A DNA stretch of 64,000 nucleotides, from positions 7,760,734 to 7,824,733 of the forward strand of contig CP136061.1 of assembly GCA_032622095.1 (NCBI GenBank). Reading direction: 5' to 3'. A program made the position numbers and the translations under genes. The notes beneath the pieces were generated by a model. That model was not told the DNA's origin and ran no database searches. It saw nothing but the letters and a program-made list of their open reading frames with translations. This document shows, one piece after another, positions 1 to 11,400 of this stretch; position 1 is the first letter of the stretch, and each line of letters starts with the position of its first letter. Source of the stretch: Siphonodentalium dalli. Taxonomy: Eukaryota; Mollusca; Scaphopoda; Gadilida; Siphonodentaliidae.

Positions 1-365
1 TAAAAATGAAATAAACAAACTACATGGTGTATTTTTATTGTTTTCCAAAATAAAATGTTTGGCGTCTGTTTGGTTCGCTAACCAAGTTATTAAAACAAGA
101 AAAGCCCGCTATAAAACACCTATAGATAATGTATATAAATATCTATAGAGACCATAATAAATATAGAGAGCGTTGTTTCCTGCTATAAAACACATATAGA
201 TAGTATATATAAAATATCTATAGAGACATAATAAATATAGAGAGCGTTATTTTCAAAAGCCTTTTAAAGACAACTTAACTAAAAGAGCTGCCTTAAAGAT
301 GAATTCAGGATTCACGAGTCGACATTAGTTTTTTATGAAAACTATTGGACTTTTTATTGATATAC
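1..365. other. Non-coding, AT-rich, short tandem similarity
   Basis: A block with CCTATAGATAATGTATATAA and ATAGAGAGCG is present twice (about 117-175 and 183-246). No gene is seen. Confidence 0.6.
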
Positions 366-1180
366 AGTGAAACCTCTACATACCGGACCCTCTACAATCC
401 GAATCCCTCCTCAATCCGAATGAATTGTCTGGTCCCGAATTCACCCAAGTGCATTCTCACTAAAAATTACCTCTAAAATCCGGAACCTCTATATTCTGAA
501 TACCGGACAGGTTTGTTAGTCCACAGTTCAGCGAACACTTGATTATTACTTCTGAATACCGGACGAGATGAGATCGGTCGAGACGAGACGAGAGTACGTA
601 ATGGTATAGTGATTACGTACTCTAGTATAAGCGGACCGTTTAATTAGCATTCTTTTGTTCGGCGTATGCTTTGAACCGGATTGTAACAACAGGAGTCTGA
701 TTAGATATCTATGCTTATTTCACACATTGAGTGAACAATGGTGACTTCACAGATCGAGAATTAGAGCACTGACATATTGTTTTTGCAACAGTTATTGTGT
801 TGAATTAATTGGACTCTGTTTTTACAACCATTGTTGATCGCAGCTCACATCGCAAAACCCACAGACAATGCCGCCGCCGCCGATGAAGAAGACGAGGCAA
901 TCCATGACAGAAGCAACGATCGTGAAGTCGGCATGGTCGTGATGTTCGTCTGTTATATTTGAACAGTTTCGATATATGTAGCCTTTATTGTCACGTTGGG
1001 CGACTTCTTTTTGCAAGAATACCGGCATAAATCAAAATTATTTTTCTGTGTGGGCGCTAGGTTTCCCCAGCGATAAAAATAATATCTGGAAAAAAAAGAG
1101 TTGTTTTGAAAACTAGCACCGGAATATGTTGTTGTTGTAACTGGGGAGTCTGGAATCCTGAATACATCTTTAAGAAAGAA
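366..1180. mobile_element. Probable pogo/Tigger-type DNA transposon remnant
   Basis: The left end CAGTGAAACCTCTACATACC, preceded by TA, followed by repeated CCGAAT/ATACCGGAC motifs, resembles pogo-like terminal sequences known from many animals. No transposase is recognisable. The right end is not certain; CTGAATAC near 1157 may belong to it. Confidence 0.5.
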
Positions 1181-1190
1181 GTGAGGAATC

Positions 1191-1669
1191 AGGCTTCAAA
1201 ATATGGTGCTTGTCATTTATAGAATGAGGTCCCCAGAGGGTGAATTTAGTAATGTTACCCCGCACAGCGGGCTAGCATCACAAAATTCATCCTCTGGGAC
1301 CTCATTCTGCATGATCTCATCTGCTATGGGAGACTCAAACTCAAAGACAGATTTAAGTTCCAAGATGGTGAAGTTGGTGATGTGAACCCATTGGGAACCT
1401 CAATTATACATTGTCGTCTGCCAATTTTGGGATATGGAGAAACTATATTTAAAAAAGAAAAAAACTTTCTAAAGAAGTTTCTGAAGAAACTAAAAAACTT
1501 GTTAATTTGATATAAATAAAGATACTTTCCAGAGAAGGTGAGGCCTAAGCAGAACGAGGTCCCCAGAGGGTGAATATAGTAATTTTAGCTTTCTGTGCAG
1601 GGAAGCGTAATTAAATTCACCCTTTGGGGACCTTATTTGGCAAATGTTCAGCACCATATTTTGAAGCCT
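1191..1669. mobile_element. MITE family A copy (divergent ends)
   Basis: The ends are AGGCTTCAAAATATGGTGCT and its inverse. Each end holds the palindrome GAGGTCCCCAGAGGGTGAAT...ACCTC, and the middle is the usual family A core (CCCATTGGGAACCTC, TATAGAGAAAC). Confidence 0.85.
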
Positions 1670-1907
1670 ACTCAGACAAGAACAATTCAGAATTAAAACA
1701 ACAGTTCAAACATATTTATAGCTATAACAGTTAAATATGACTAATTGGCAACAGATGAGTTTGATAAAGAAGAGATCACCGTATGGATCTTTCCACAGCT
1801 GTCAATCATATCAATTTTCTACCAATCAGTGACTAAGCCATTCACTTGCTGCATTGAATTTTTTTTTCCAACTTAATTTTAATATTCACGCATACTTTCA
1901 GTGTTAA

Positions 1908-2069
1908 ATAAGGATTAACTGTCATGTGGACTGTTTTTATGGAGATGTAACTGCGAGGTGAGTGGTCATAACTTGTGTAAAACCCGAAGGGTTTTACGTA
2001 CAAGTTATGACGATGTAACCTCATGGTTACATCTCCATAAAAACAGTCCACATGACAGTTAATCCTTAT
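1908..2069. mobile_element. Palindromic MITE-like element (ATAAGGATTAACTGTCATG ends)
   Basis: Inverted arms of about 45 bp (GTGGACTGTTTTTATGGAGA then TGTAAC) enclose an inner hairpin with AAAACCC and GGGTTTT. The element is 162 bp with no coding capacity. Confidence 0.8.
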
Positions 2070-2677
2070 ATTTATATACATTTAGCAAAAAAGCCACTTT
2101 TGTAAATGTATTTAAATCGAAAAGTGTATCGTGACAAAACCAGCCTAAAATATCCCATAGCACCCTTGGCAAAAGTTAACAGGAACAATTTCTCTTTATA
2201 TTGAAACCCGATGATTTATTAAGTCAATCCTGCGCAAGTCCAAATGCGCCCAAAACATTACGCGTTCGTCTTTCCAAAACCTATGACGCGTCGATGTAAT
2301 TATGAGGCTGCAGTTATGAGCTGTTGCGCGTACACCGAGAAATAATTGCAACTGGCCACGTGGGCGCTGGAGTTAGTGATAATCACACTTAGTATGTAAA
2401 TATATTCAATTGCCTGTTTGTAAACACCTTTTGACTTGTGACTATTATTACTCTGGAGTGCCTCATAATCGTAGGAAATTTCTGCCTGTTGATCCTTATT
2501 TGGCTATGGGAGTATACAACTGACAAATGTGTAAACCTGCTTACTCTTCGATTTCTTCAACTAGAATACCAGTCAAAGCCAACCCAATATTCTACATATG
2601 TCATGTCAAGTTGCAAGTTGTCCTGATTCGTGTAACAAGTGGCAAATTAAGTTGTGCTATTATAAGCCCTCAAGACT
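2070..2677. other. Intergenic stretch, nothing recognised
   Basis: Mixed-composition sequence; short open frames only, with no family resemblance. Confidence 0.5.
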
Positions 2678-3112
2678 ATACGTGGCATATAGTCGGCTCT
2701 GGAAATGATAGCGTTTATAGCAGTGAATTTGTATACGTGGCATATAGTCGGCTCTGGAAATGATAGCGTTTATAGCAGTGAATTTGTATATGTGGCCTAC
2801 AATCAGCTCTGAAATGATCGCGTTGATAGCAGTGAATTTGTATATGTGACATATAGTCGGCTCTGAAATGATGGCGTTTATAGCAGTGAATTTGTATACA
2901 TGGCATATGATCTGCCCTGGAAATGATGGCGTTTATAGCAGTAAATTTGTATACATGGCATATGATCTGCCCTGGAAATGATGGCGTTTATAGCAGTAAA
3001 TTTGTATACATGGCATATGATCTGCCCTGGAAATGATGGCGTTTATAGCAGTGAATTTGTATACATGGCATATGATCTGCCCTGGAAATGATGGCGTTTA
3101 TAGCAGTGAATT
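2678..3112. repeat. 55-bp minisatellite, about 8 copies
   Basis: The unit contains GGCATATGATCTGCCCTGGA then AATGATGGCGTTTATAGCAG. Copies towards the right are nearly identical; those on the left differ (ATAGTCGGCTC). Confidence 0.95.
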
Positions 3113-3483
3113 TGATCAATAATTAAAATAATATAAAATAATCATTACAAAAAGATCACAGATTATTAAACACAGAACATAAAAAGATGAATGTACGACC
3201 AATTTCAAAAAGAAGAATGGACGACCGAGGCCAATTAAATAACAATTCTGTGTTCTCAGGCACCTCCCTTGTCACCGAGGCATCTCCCTTGTCACCGAGG
3301 CATCTCCCTCGCCAATCAAATGTTTTTTTAACAAGTCTCGTCGAACAGCTTTTTTTCAAAATATGTTGTCTCTGTTAGAAATATTGGATTTGAATAATGA
3401 AAATAAAAAAATTTCTTCTGGAGAATGTTTTCCCAATTTTAAGATAAAAATTTAAATAAATAGCCTCCCTCCCTCATCTCAAT

Positions 3484-3571
3484 CACTCCCGTATAGAGCC
3501 TCACAAGGACCCAAGCAGACGACAGTCATCAGTGCATTGTTCTCTGTGTCTGGGGCTCCATAAAGGGTTAA
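3484..3571. mobile_element. MITE family F copy
   Basis: An imperfect palindrome with GAGCCTCACA, AGCAGACGACAGTC and GGGGCTCCATAAAGGGTTAA. The family has TTAACCC-type ends. Confidence 0.7.
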
Positions 3572-3636
3572 TAACTAGCCTCCCTCCTTCGTCTCAAAAT
3601 TGAGATCTAATCGCCTGAGAACATAGATATTTCATT

Positions 3637-3815
3637 TTAACCCTTTCAGTGCCAAGTCCGATTTTTGTATCAACCCATATTTCCTTGATCATTTTTCAAA
3701 TTTATTTAAGAGCTCTTTCCATCAATGTATCACATTATTATAATCAATAAATTTGAAAAATGATCAAGGAAATAATGGTTGATACAAAAATCGGAATTGG
3801 CACTGAAAGGGTTAA
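3637..3815. mobile_element. MITE family D, complete
   Basis: TTAACCCTTTCAGTGCCAAG and its inverse form the ends, bounded by TTAA. The body is a long palindrome (TTGATCATTTTTCAAATTTA and complement) of about 180 bp. Confidence 0.9.
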
Positions 3816-3863
3816 TGGCCCAAACTTCAAAAACAAGAATGGACACCAAACTGATTTATGAAT

Positions 3864-3972
3864 GAGCCAGGGTGTCATCAGCATGTCACCAGCGTGTCAT
3901 CTCACAGATAAAGAATGAGTCAGGGTGTCATCAGCATGTCACCAGCGTGTCATCAGGTGTCATCTCACAGAT
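3864..3972. repeat. Two tandem copies of a GTGTCATCAGCATGTCACC unit
   Basis: An approximately 55-bp unit containing CAGGGTGTCATCAGCATGTC and ACCAGCGTGTCATC is present twice with a partial third. Confidence 0.85.
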
Positions 3973-4149
3973 TAATTTAGGCCATATAAACAAATCAGTT
4001 CATTTCTCAGGAAATATATTTTTCAAAAAAAGAGAATGCATTGGCTTAATAAATAATCGTCACCTGCAAATTGTGCAGATCGCAACCAAATGGTGTAGTG
4101 ATTCCATCATTTACAACGATGTAAAATGCCGAAAGTATAACAAGGTTCA

Positions 4150-4450
4150 TTGAATATAGTGATTCAACTGTTCAAATATGGTTCAAATATATGTTCAAAT
4201 GCAGTTATCTCAAACTTGACATTTCTGGGCGTAAGAAATAAAATACAAGTTGTGTTAACCCTAGTTAAGGATTTCTCAATAGTCCTATGTTTACTATGGG
4301 AGACAAATAATTCAATGCACAGTTTTTATTTTGAAGATTAAGAATATTTCTTAATTTTTTACAAAATATTTTTCGAAGAAAATTTAATATTAAAAGTAAC
4401 ATTTTCTTGATTTTTCAGGTATTCACCGGTTACGTAACATTATACAGTTA
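4150..4450. other. AT-rich stretch, nothing recognised
   Basis: No gene or known repeat was identified. Confidence 0.5.
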
Positions 4451-4451
4451 T

Positions 4452-4557
4452 CACATTGTTTCGAGGTTGACACGAGGAATTGTCAACCCGATGAAGTCGA
4501 GGTGAATATTGGCTTCCGAGGGCTGACAATTCCTCGTGTCAACCAAGAAACAATGCG
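4452..4557. mobile_element. Imperfect palindrome, MITE-like
   Basis: The arms GTTGACACGAGGAATTGTCA and its complement are flanked by ATTGTTTC/GAAACAAT. The family is unknown. Confidence 0.65.
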
Positions 4558-4889
4558 ATAAATGTTTTATTATATGAAACGCACTTTGATTGGACAAGAC
4601 GTTGTGACGTTGAACGTCGTTGGAAAACCTGATCAATTTTCAGGTCTGATAATAAGTTATGTTAACCCCTGAAGGTTCTGACGTCACTCAGAACTGATAT
4701 TAACCTGTTGTTTCATTAATGAGGTAAACATCGTTAGATATCTCGATATTTTCATTACATTTTAACATAGGAATTGGGGAAAGAAACTTATGATCATATA
4801 ATAAAAGACATTGTCTGAACTCTACCTATATTTTGATTTTTTTAATTTGGCCAAAGTTTCTGCAACATTGCCAAACAAGTTCAGAAACG
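4558..4889. other. Downstream flank, nothing recognised
   Basis: No coding signal was seen. Confidence 0.45.
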
Positions 4890-5152
4890 GCCAAAAACCC
4901 TGTGCCAATGCATTCGCTTATATATGCGAGTCGACCATAGGTCGCCTCATATATATAGGAGAATGCATTGGCCTAAAAAAAATTCATCATTTGTTATTAT
5001 TTTTTACAATTTTTTACAATTTTAATAATTTTTTACTATTCTTCCAACTTTCATAAAAAATAAAAATTAACCCACATGGAGCCTCACACAGATGAAAGCA
5101 TGCACTGTGGAGTGTCATCTTCTCCAGGCTATGTGGGGCTCTCTATGGGTTT
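4890..5152. mobile_element. Shared palindromic module plus family F copy
   Basis: 4890-4977 holds the recurring palindrome (GTGCCAATGCATTCGCTTAT...GCATTGGCC). After a T-rich tract, 5067-5152 is a family F element from TTAACCCACATGGAGCCTCA to CTCTATGGGTT. Confidence 0.8.
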
Positions 5153-5319
5153 TTACATTTATATTGGTGCCAGCATGAACTCTGCCCATGTCCTGTGTGA
5201 AGACAGAACCGTGTGAAGACAGACCCGTGTGAAGACAGAACCGAGAAAACTCGGGGAGTTAAGAAGGGCGGAGATGACAGCCTGGATTTAAATATATAAA
5301 AATATATCACAACATTTGT

Positions 5320-5453
5320 TCATTCACACGCTAATTTACTGTCGAAGCTGCTAAGCGCTATTCCGAACGCCTGGAGCGCGCACATAGGATAGTTAAAATC
5401 CATCGTAAACAAGTCCTCCGACACACGGCCAAACTGCATGACAATGTAGTCAA
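5320..5453 (-). CDS. Tubby-like gene exon 10 (terminal coding exon, second signature)
   Basis: The acceptor is TGTATATTTACAG. The exon completes a Val codon and encodes [33 protein letters not shown] and [10 protein letters not shown], then TGA at 5322-5320. The C-terminus matches the second family signature and ends exactly where the family does. No polyadenylation signal was assigned with confidence. Confidence 0.98.
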
Positions 5454-8400
5454 CTGTAAATATACAAGAAAATATCAAATTAAACACGCACTCCGAAAAA
5501 CGGCAAAGCTGCATTATGATGTAGTCAACCATACCCCCACCCCCGAATAAAGTGTTTTTATTTGAACAGTGGATTTTTAAGAAATGAAAAATTTGATTCT
5601 TGGAACAATCATTGAATCAAACTTAGCTTCCAACTGTCTATCTTGTTGACACACCTGGTTTTATTTTATTAGAGACCGGAATAATCAGTAAAAATGTCCT
5701 ATATTTTTATCTAAGTAGTCCATATGTACATTAAGTAGTCCATATGTACATTAAGTAGTCCATATGTACATTAAGTAGAACATATGTACATTAAGTAGTC
5801 CATATGTACATTAAGTAGTCCATATGTACATTAAGTAGTCCATATGTACATTAAGTAGTCCATATGTACATTAACCCTTTACCCAACAAAACGGCCAAAA
5901 CCGGCCAAATAAAGCTTCAACAGCCTAAAATATCTTCGGTCTGTCTCAATAGAACCATACAAATATGGATATCATTGGAACCGGCTCCTTGACCACATTG
6001 TGATAGTTACAATTATGCCATGTGCCAATGCATTCTCTTATATATGCGAGTCGACCATAGGTCGCCTCGCATATATAAGAGAATGCATTGGCCTAAAAAA
6101 AATCTTTTTTTAACACTTTTTACCATTTTTTCTTACATTCTTTAACAATTTTATAATTGTTAATGTGTTAAGCCAATGCATTCTCTTATATATGCGAGGC
6201 GACCTATGGTCGACTCGCATATATAAGAGAATGCATTGGCACAGGGCCGTTCTGTTGGGTAAAGGGTTAAGTAGTCCATATGCTAAAAACAATCTGATAA
6301 CTAAAACTACAGTTATCTTCTGGAAAACAAAATAGTCTGCAAATTCTAAGTGGACAAGAGCCATAAATCCAGTCGAAATCGGTGCATGAAACCCCAATTA
6401 GAACATGACCTGCATTTTCATGTCAGAAATCCATATATCAAAATAGAAAACAATAATCGGATAAATATAACTAAAGTTATCATCTGGAATTCATCTGGGT
6501 CGGCCAGGGGACAAATACAGTAATGCTCTAAGTATTTTTTTTATAATTTTTTTTATAATTTATTCATCTTTTTGATACAATTTCACATAATATTAACATT
6601 TGAAAAGACATAAATTTTACATACAACAATATCTAAGGAAAAACCATGTACATGATGCATGTCTATTTCAAATATATTTTTACATGAGCTAAGCACAATG
6701 CCAGTGATATTTTTTATTGAATGAAACTTGTCATTAAGTGATCTTAGTCCTTTAATATTTCAGGTATAGGCCTATATGTATTGTTTTTTATTAATGTGAC
6801 CATTTTATATGTTTAAATATGCTCTAAGTAATCGACTCTTTAACCACAGCAGAATTATGAGTAACTTTTCAGGATTTAGTCGAAAATATGGCTTGTTGCC
6901 TGTGGCAGCAGGGATCCAATAAAAGACAAAATAGCGTATCGACTCCATATGAACCCATATCCATCCTGGGGCTTTCAATTTGGGTCGGTGTCAATCAAGG
7001 TGACCCTAATATTCCCTCTTTTCCTGTTTGTAGTTTCCATTCTCATTGGTCTATCTAGCCACAAGCATGATAAAGTACTATGGGTAATATTGTACAGTCT
7101 ACAGCTTTCATGAGATGACAGTGCAAGGGGAAATACTCTATTTATAGTTAGATTCTGCAGGTTTCCACGTGTTCAGTACACAAGCCCATATTTTTTTCTT
7201 TGATATGGATTTTGTGTTTGTTGGATTACTTTTAAAACCTCAATAAAGTTCACATTTTGTTTTTCTAGATAATCCATCATGAATTATACTCTAACTTGGG
7301 GATTGCCCGTCAAAATAGACGAGCAAATAAATGTTCTTCATTACTTTCTGGTCATGAACACATTATCTTATCTATATTAGGTATGGATTGGTCATGCTTC
7401 TCTCTCACCGGAAGCGCGTGGAAACACTGTCTTTATTGAACTAAAACTGTATTTTGTAACCTACCCTACCCCACATATATGCATGCACATTTGAAACTAA
7501 CAAAATGAACATATTACTTTATTACTGTATTTACTAAATGTAACTGAAACAGACTCCATTTGGGAGCTTTTATTAAGCCGCGGAGGAGTCTGTGGCTCGG
7601 GAACACTTTATTTCACAGAAAAACTCTATTTCCTACCACTACCCACATATATGCATGCACATATGGAATGCAACACAAATCGACTTATATTACATTATTA
7701 CTATATATATATTACAGTAACTGAAATAGAGCCTTTTTATTCAGCAACCGAGTGGCCTGCATCCCCTCCTTGCGCACATGCATTATGATCTTGAACAGGC
7801 TTCCTTTGGGAGCTTTTATTCAGCAGCGTATATATACGGCCGCAGTCCTCTGCACTGCAGCCCATTTGCACACTTCGCCCATTTTTATATTGTATAAAAC
7901 GTTATTCTATACATATCAATTTGCCGTCTTCCGTATATGTACTCATTCGATTCCACACTCAATGCACAACTTTCATAACAAGACACAATCCATTACATTA
8001 TATTCACTGAAATGGCATATTAAAATATCATTTAGCGCCCATTTCCAACGATGGTATAGAACATTCTAGTCTCGACTCTACACCCATGCACTTCCACAAC
8101 AAAAGCAACATGGATTACTTATAATCACACTTAACCTGATCTGACAAATTTATAGCGCCCATTTTGAACAAAGCTTTGGTAGAGCGCATGAAAATTCTGT
8201 CATTACAATAGCAACGCAAGCGTGGGTTGTGTACAACGTCACATGACGTCAATCGACAAACGTCGTAAGAAATAGTGTCTACTTGAGTGCAAATGTGGCA
8301 TTTGGGGACCATGCTCAAACTTATGTTTTATCCGACCAATCGACGTGAAAGTTTGTGACTCATCATCTATGACACAATATAGCCCGTGTTCCAAATTTGG

Positions 8401-11400
8401 GCTACATTGGACGCATGGTTGAAAAGTTATAAACGCGCCAAAAGCATGACCAAGTTATACATACACAGATGACGGGTTTTATATTTATAGATAATGGTGC
8501 AGCCATCGGCTTGGTTACTGCGATTACTAATATAAGTGAACAGAATCCTTCATTTTAACTCCATAAAAATTGGTTGATAAAGCCTTAACCCTTTCATGAC
8601 TGGAGCTGCTTCTGAAATTTTGCGAAAACTCTGTGCCAATGAATTCTCTTATATATGTGAGTCTCTTTATTAGAGAATACATTGGTATAACAATATTTAC
8701 CTTGACGTTGTAACCCAGTGCTTTCTCTTATATATGCGAATCTCAAATATAGAGAGCCTCGCATATATAAGAGAATGCACTGGACTAACAATATTTACCT
8801 TGATAGTTCATTCTCTTATACATATGCGAGGCTCCCGATGTGAGTCTTGCATATATAAGAGAATGCAATGAAACATGCTCTTTACTGTTGCACTGGCACT
8901 GCTCCCACCATGAAAGGGTTAATATTTAACCCTTTCAGTGCCAAGTCCAATTTTTGTATCAACTTTTTCCATTATGCTAACAATACTCACCATCATTGTC
9001 ATGAACTATCTGGAAATTTTTCACTGATGCTTGCGTAACTCGCCCGTGGAAATTTAAAACATATGACTGTGTTTCTGTAAAATAAGAAAGAAAGGTTCAG
9101 TACATCAAACTTTGCTTCAAACAGTCTATAATTAAACAGTCTATAATTAAACAGTCTATAATTAAACAGTCTATAATTTTAAAATATTTGATTAGATACG
9201 AGAAAGTGGCAGAATAATAATCAACAAATTCTATGTCGAAAAAGGGACATAACTCTGTTAGAAATAGTCAGACTAAATCCAAATTTGAACTTGACCTGTT
9301 TTTTCGTGTGATTAATCGACGTACTAAATTTGAAAGCTATCGGATAATAATAAATTCTATGTTGAAAAAGGGACATAACTCTATTAGAAATAATCAGACT
9401 AAATCCAAATTTGAACTTGACCTGTCTTTTCGTGTCATTAATCCACGTACTAAATTTGAAAGCTATCGGATAATCATAAATTAAGTAATCTTTCGGACAA
9501 CAAAAATAATCATCAAATTCTAAGTAAAAAAGGGGCATAACACTGCCAGAAATGACCGGATCTGATCCGAATTTGAACTTGATCTGAACTTTCTCATCTG
9601 AAGTCTACATACCAAGTTTCTTCAAATTCTGTCAACAATTATTCAAGTTATCATCCAGACAATAAATATTTCGGACAGACAGACACTTAGATGGACTCGT
9701 CCTCAGTGCTTATCCTCCTCTGCACTAAGGCGCAACACTCCAGCAAGTAGCGACTAGTAAGTGCCACTGCACATTTTCTGAGGATTACGTCATTGATAGA
9801 TATAGCGTCACCAAAAATCCATAGGTCGTTTTGTTAAACTTATTATCTGAACATTTCCCACGAATGAATAGGAATCCTTCTCAAGCTCTGCTCTCGTATT
9901 ATCTGTTTTTCTGTCATCCTTACCATTGTTCCAGACGGGCGTTTTAAGTCAATACCCCCCCCCCCCCCCCCCCCCCCCGTGGGGACCTCATCCTTACCAT
10001 CGTTCCAGAAGGGCGTTTTAAGTTAATACCCCCCCTGGTGACCTCATCCTTAACATCGTTCCAGACGGGCGTTTTAAGTTAATACCCCCCCCCCCCCCCC
10101 CCCCCCTCTGGGGACCTCATCCTTACCATCATTCCAGACGGGCGTTTTGTTTGTGTAACTCGAGCAGATTTTCCATGTTTTTCCGCTTCCATCGCTCGAT
10201 TAGTCCATCGTGGTCCTGAAAAGGAGTTTATATTTATATTATATTTCTAGCGTGTAAACAAGAGTAATATCATGTTCACTGGAAAGTAATGTGAGAAGGA
10301 TAACTTTCAAAATTGTCCAAATACTATTTTATTACACGCTTGTTCCTAGAAGTACAGTGTTATTGCCGTTCCATATTCACAAATCCATATGCAACGTACG
10401 TTCCATACGCATCTCGTTGACATAAAATGACGTACTTGACGTTCGCCTCAACCACGAAACTGGAACTATTTAAATAAAAGAATCATCACACATGACAAAC
10501 ACGCCCTGTATGAGCCTAAATAAACCTTCTAATCCTGTATTTTTAATGCACAGATTCTAGGATGCGAAGCGTGTAATAAACACATAACGACACGATGTGT
10601 AAATGGGTTTGTCGATACGGCACTCGTGCTGTCGCGGAAGGATAGAACTCGAGGCGCAAGTGCCTCTCGTTCTATCCTTACGCGACAGCACTCGTGCCGT
10701 ATTGACAAACCCATTTACACATCGTGTCGTTCTGTGTATGAGTCGATTCCACAAAACAAATTTTTTTCGAAGGTCTTTCGACCCCAAAATTACATATACA
10801 TAATTTGGTAAGGTGTTTTTTTTCTATTGGTTTGAATTTTTAATCAGAGGGTGCTTAAAATTGCACATGTAGATCATGGGAAGAACATCTACAGCTGCCT
10901 TAATGTTTATGGTGCTACATAATGTTTATGGTGCTACATAATGTTTATGGTGCTACATGTTTATGGTACTACATAATGTTTATGGTACTACATAATGTTT
11001 ATGGTGCTACATAATGTTTATAGTACTACATAATGTTTATAGTACTACATAATGTTTATCTACTACATAATGTTTATAGTACTACATAATGTTTATGGTA
11101 CTACATGTTTATGGTACTACATAACGTTTATAGTACTACATAATGTTTATAGTACTACATGTTTATGGTACTACATAATGTTTATAGTACTACATAATGT
11201 TTATGGTACTACATAATGTTTATGGTACTACAAAATGTTTATGGTACTACATAATGTTTATGGTACTACCTAATGTTTATGGTACTACATGTTTATGGTA
11301 CTACATAATGTTTATAGTACTACATAATGTTTATGGTACTACATAATGTTTATGGTACTACATAATGTTTATAGTACTACATAATGTTTATGGTGCTACA

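Noticed and set aside
5872-6270. Family B hairpins as Rho-independent terminators or tRNA-like structures
   Set aside because: They are repeated, TTAA-flanked mobile elements in eukaryotic introns; no tRNA A/B boxes seen.
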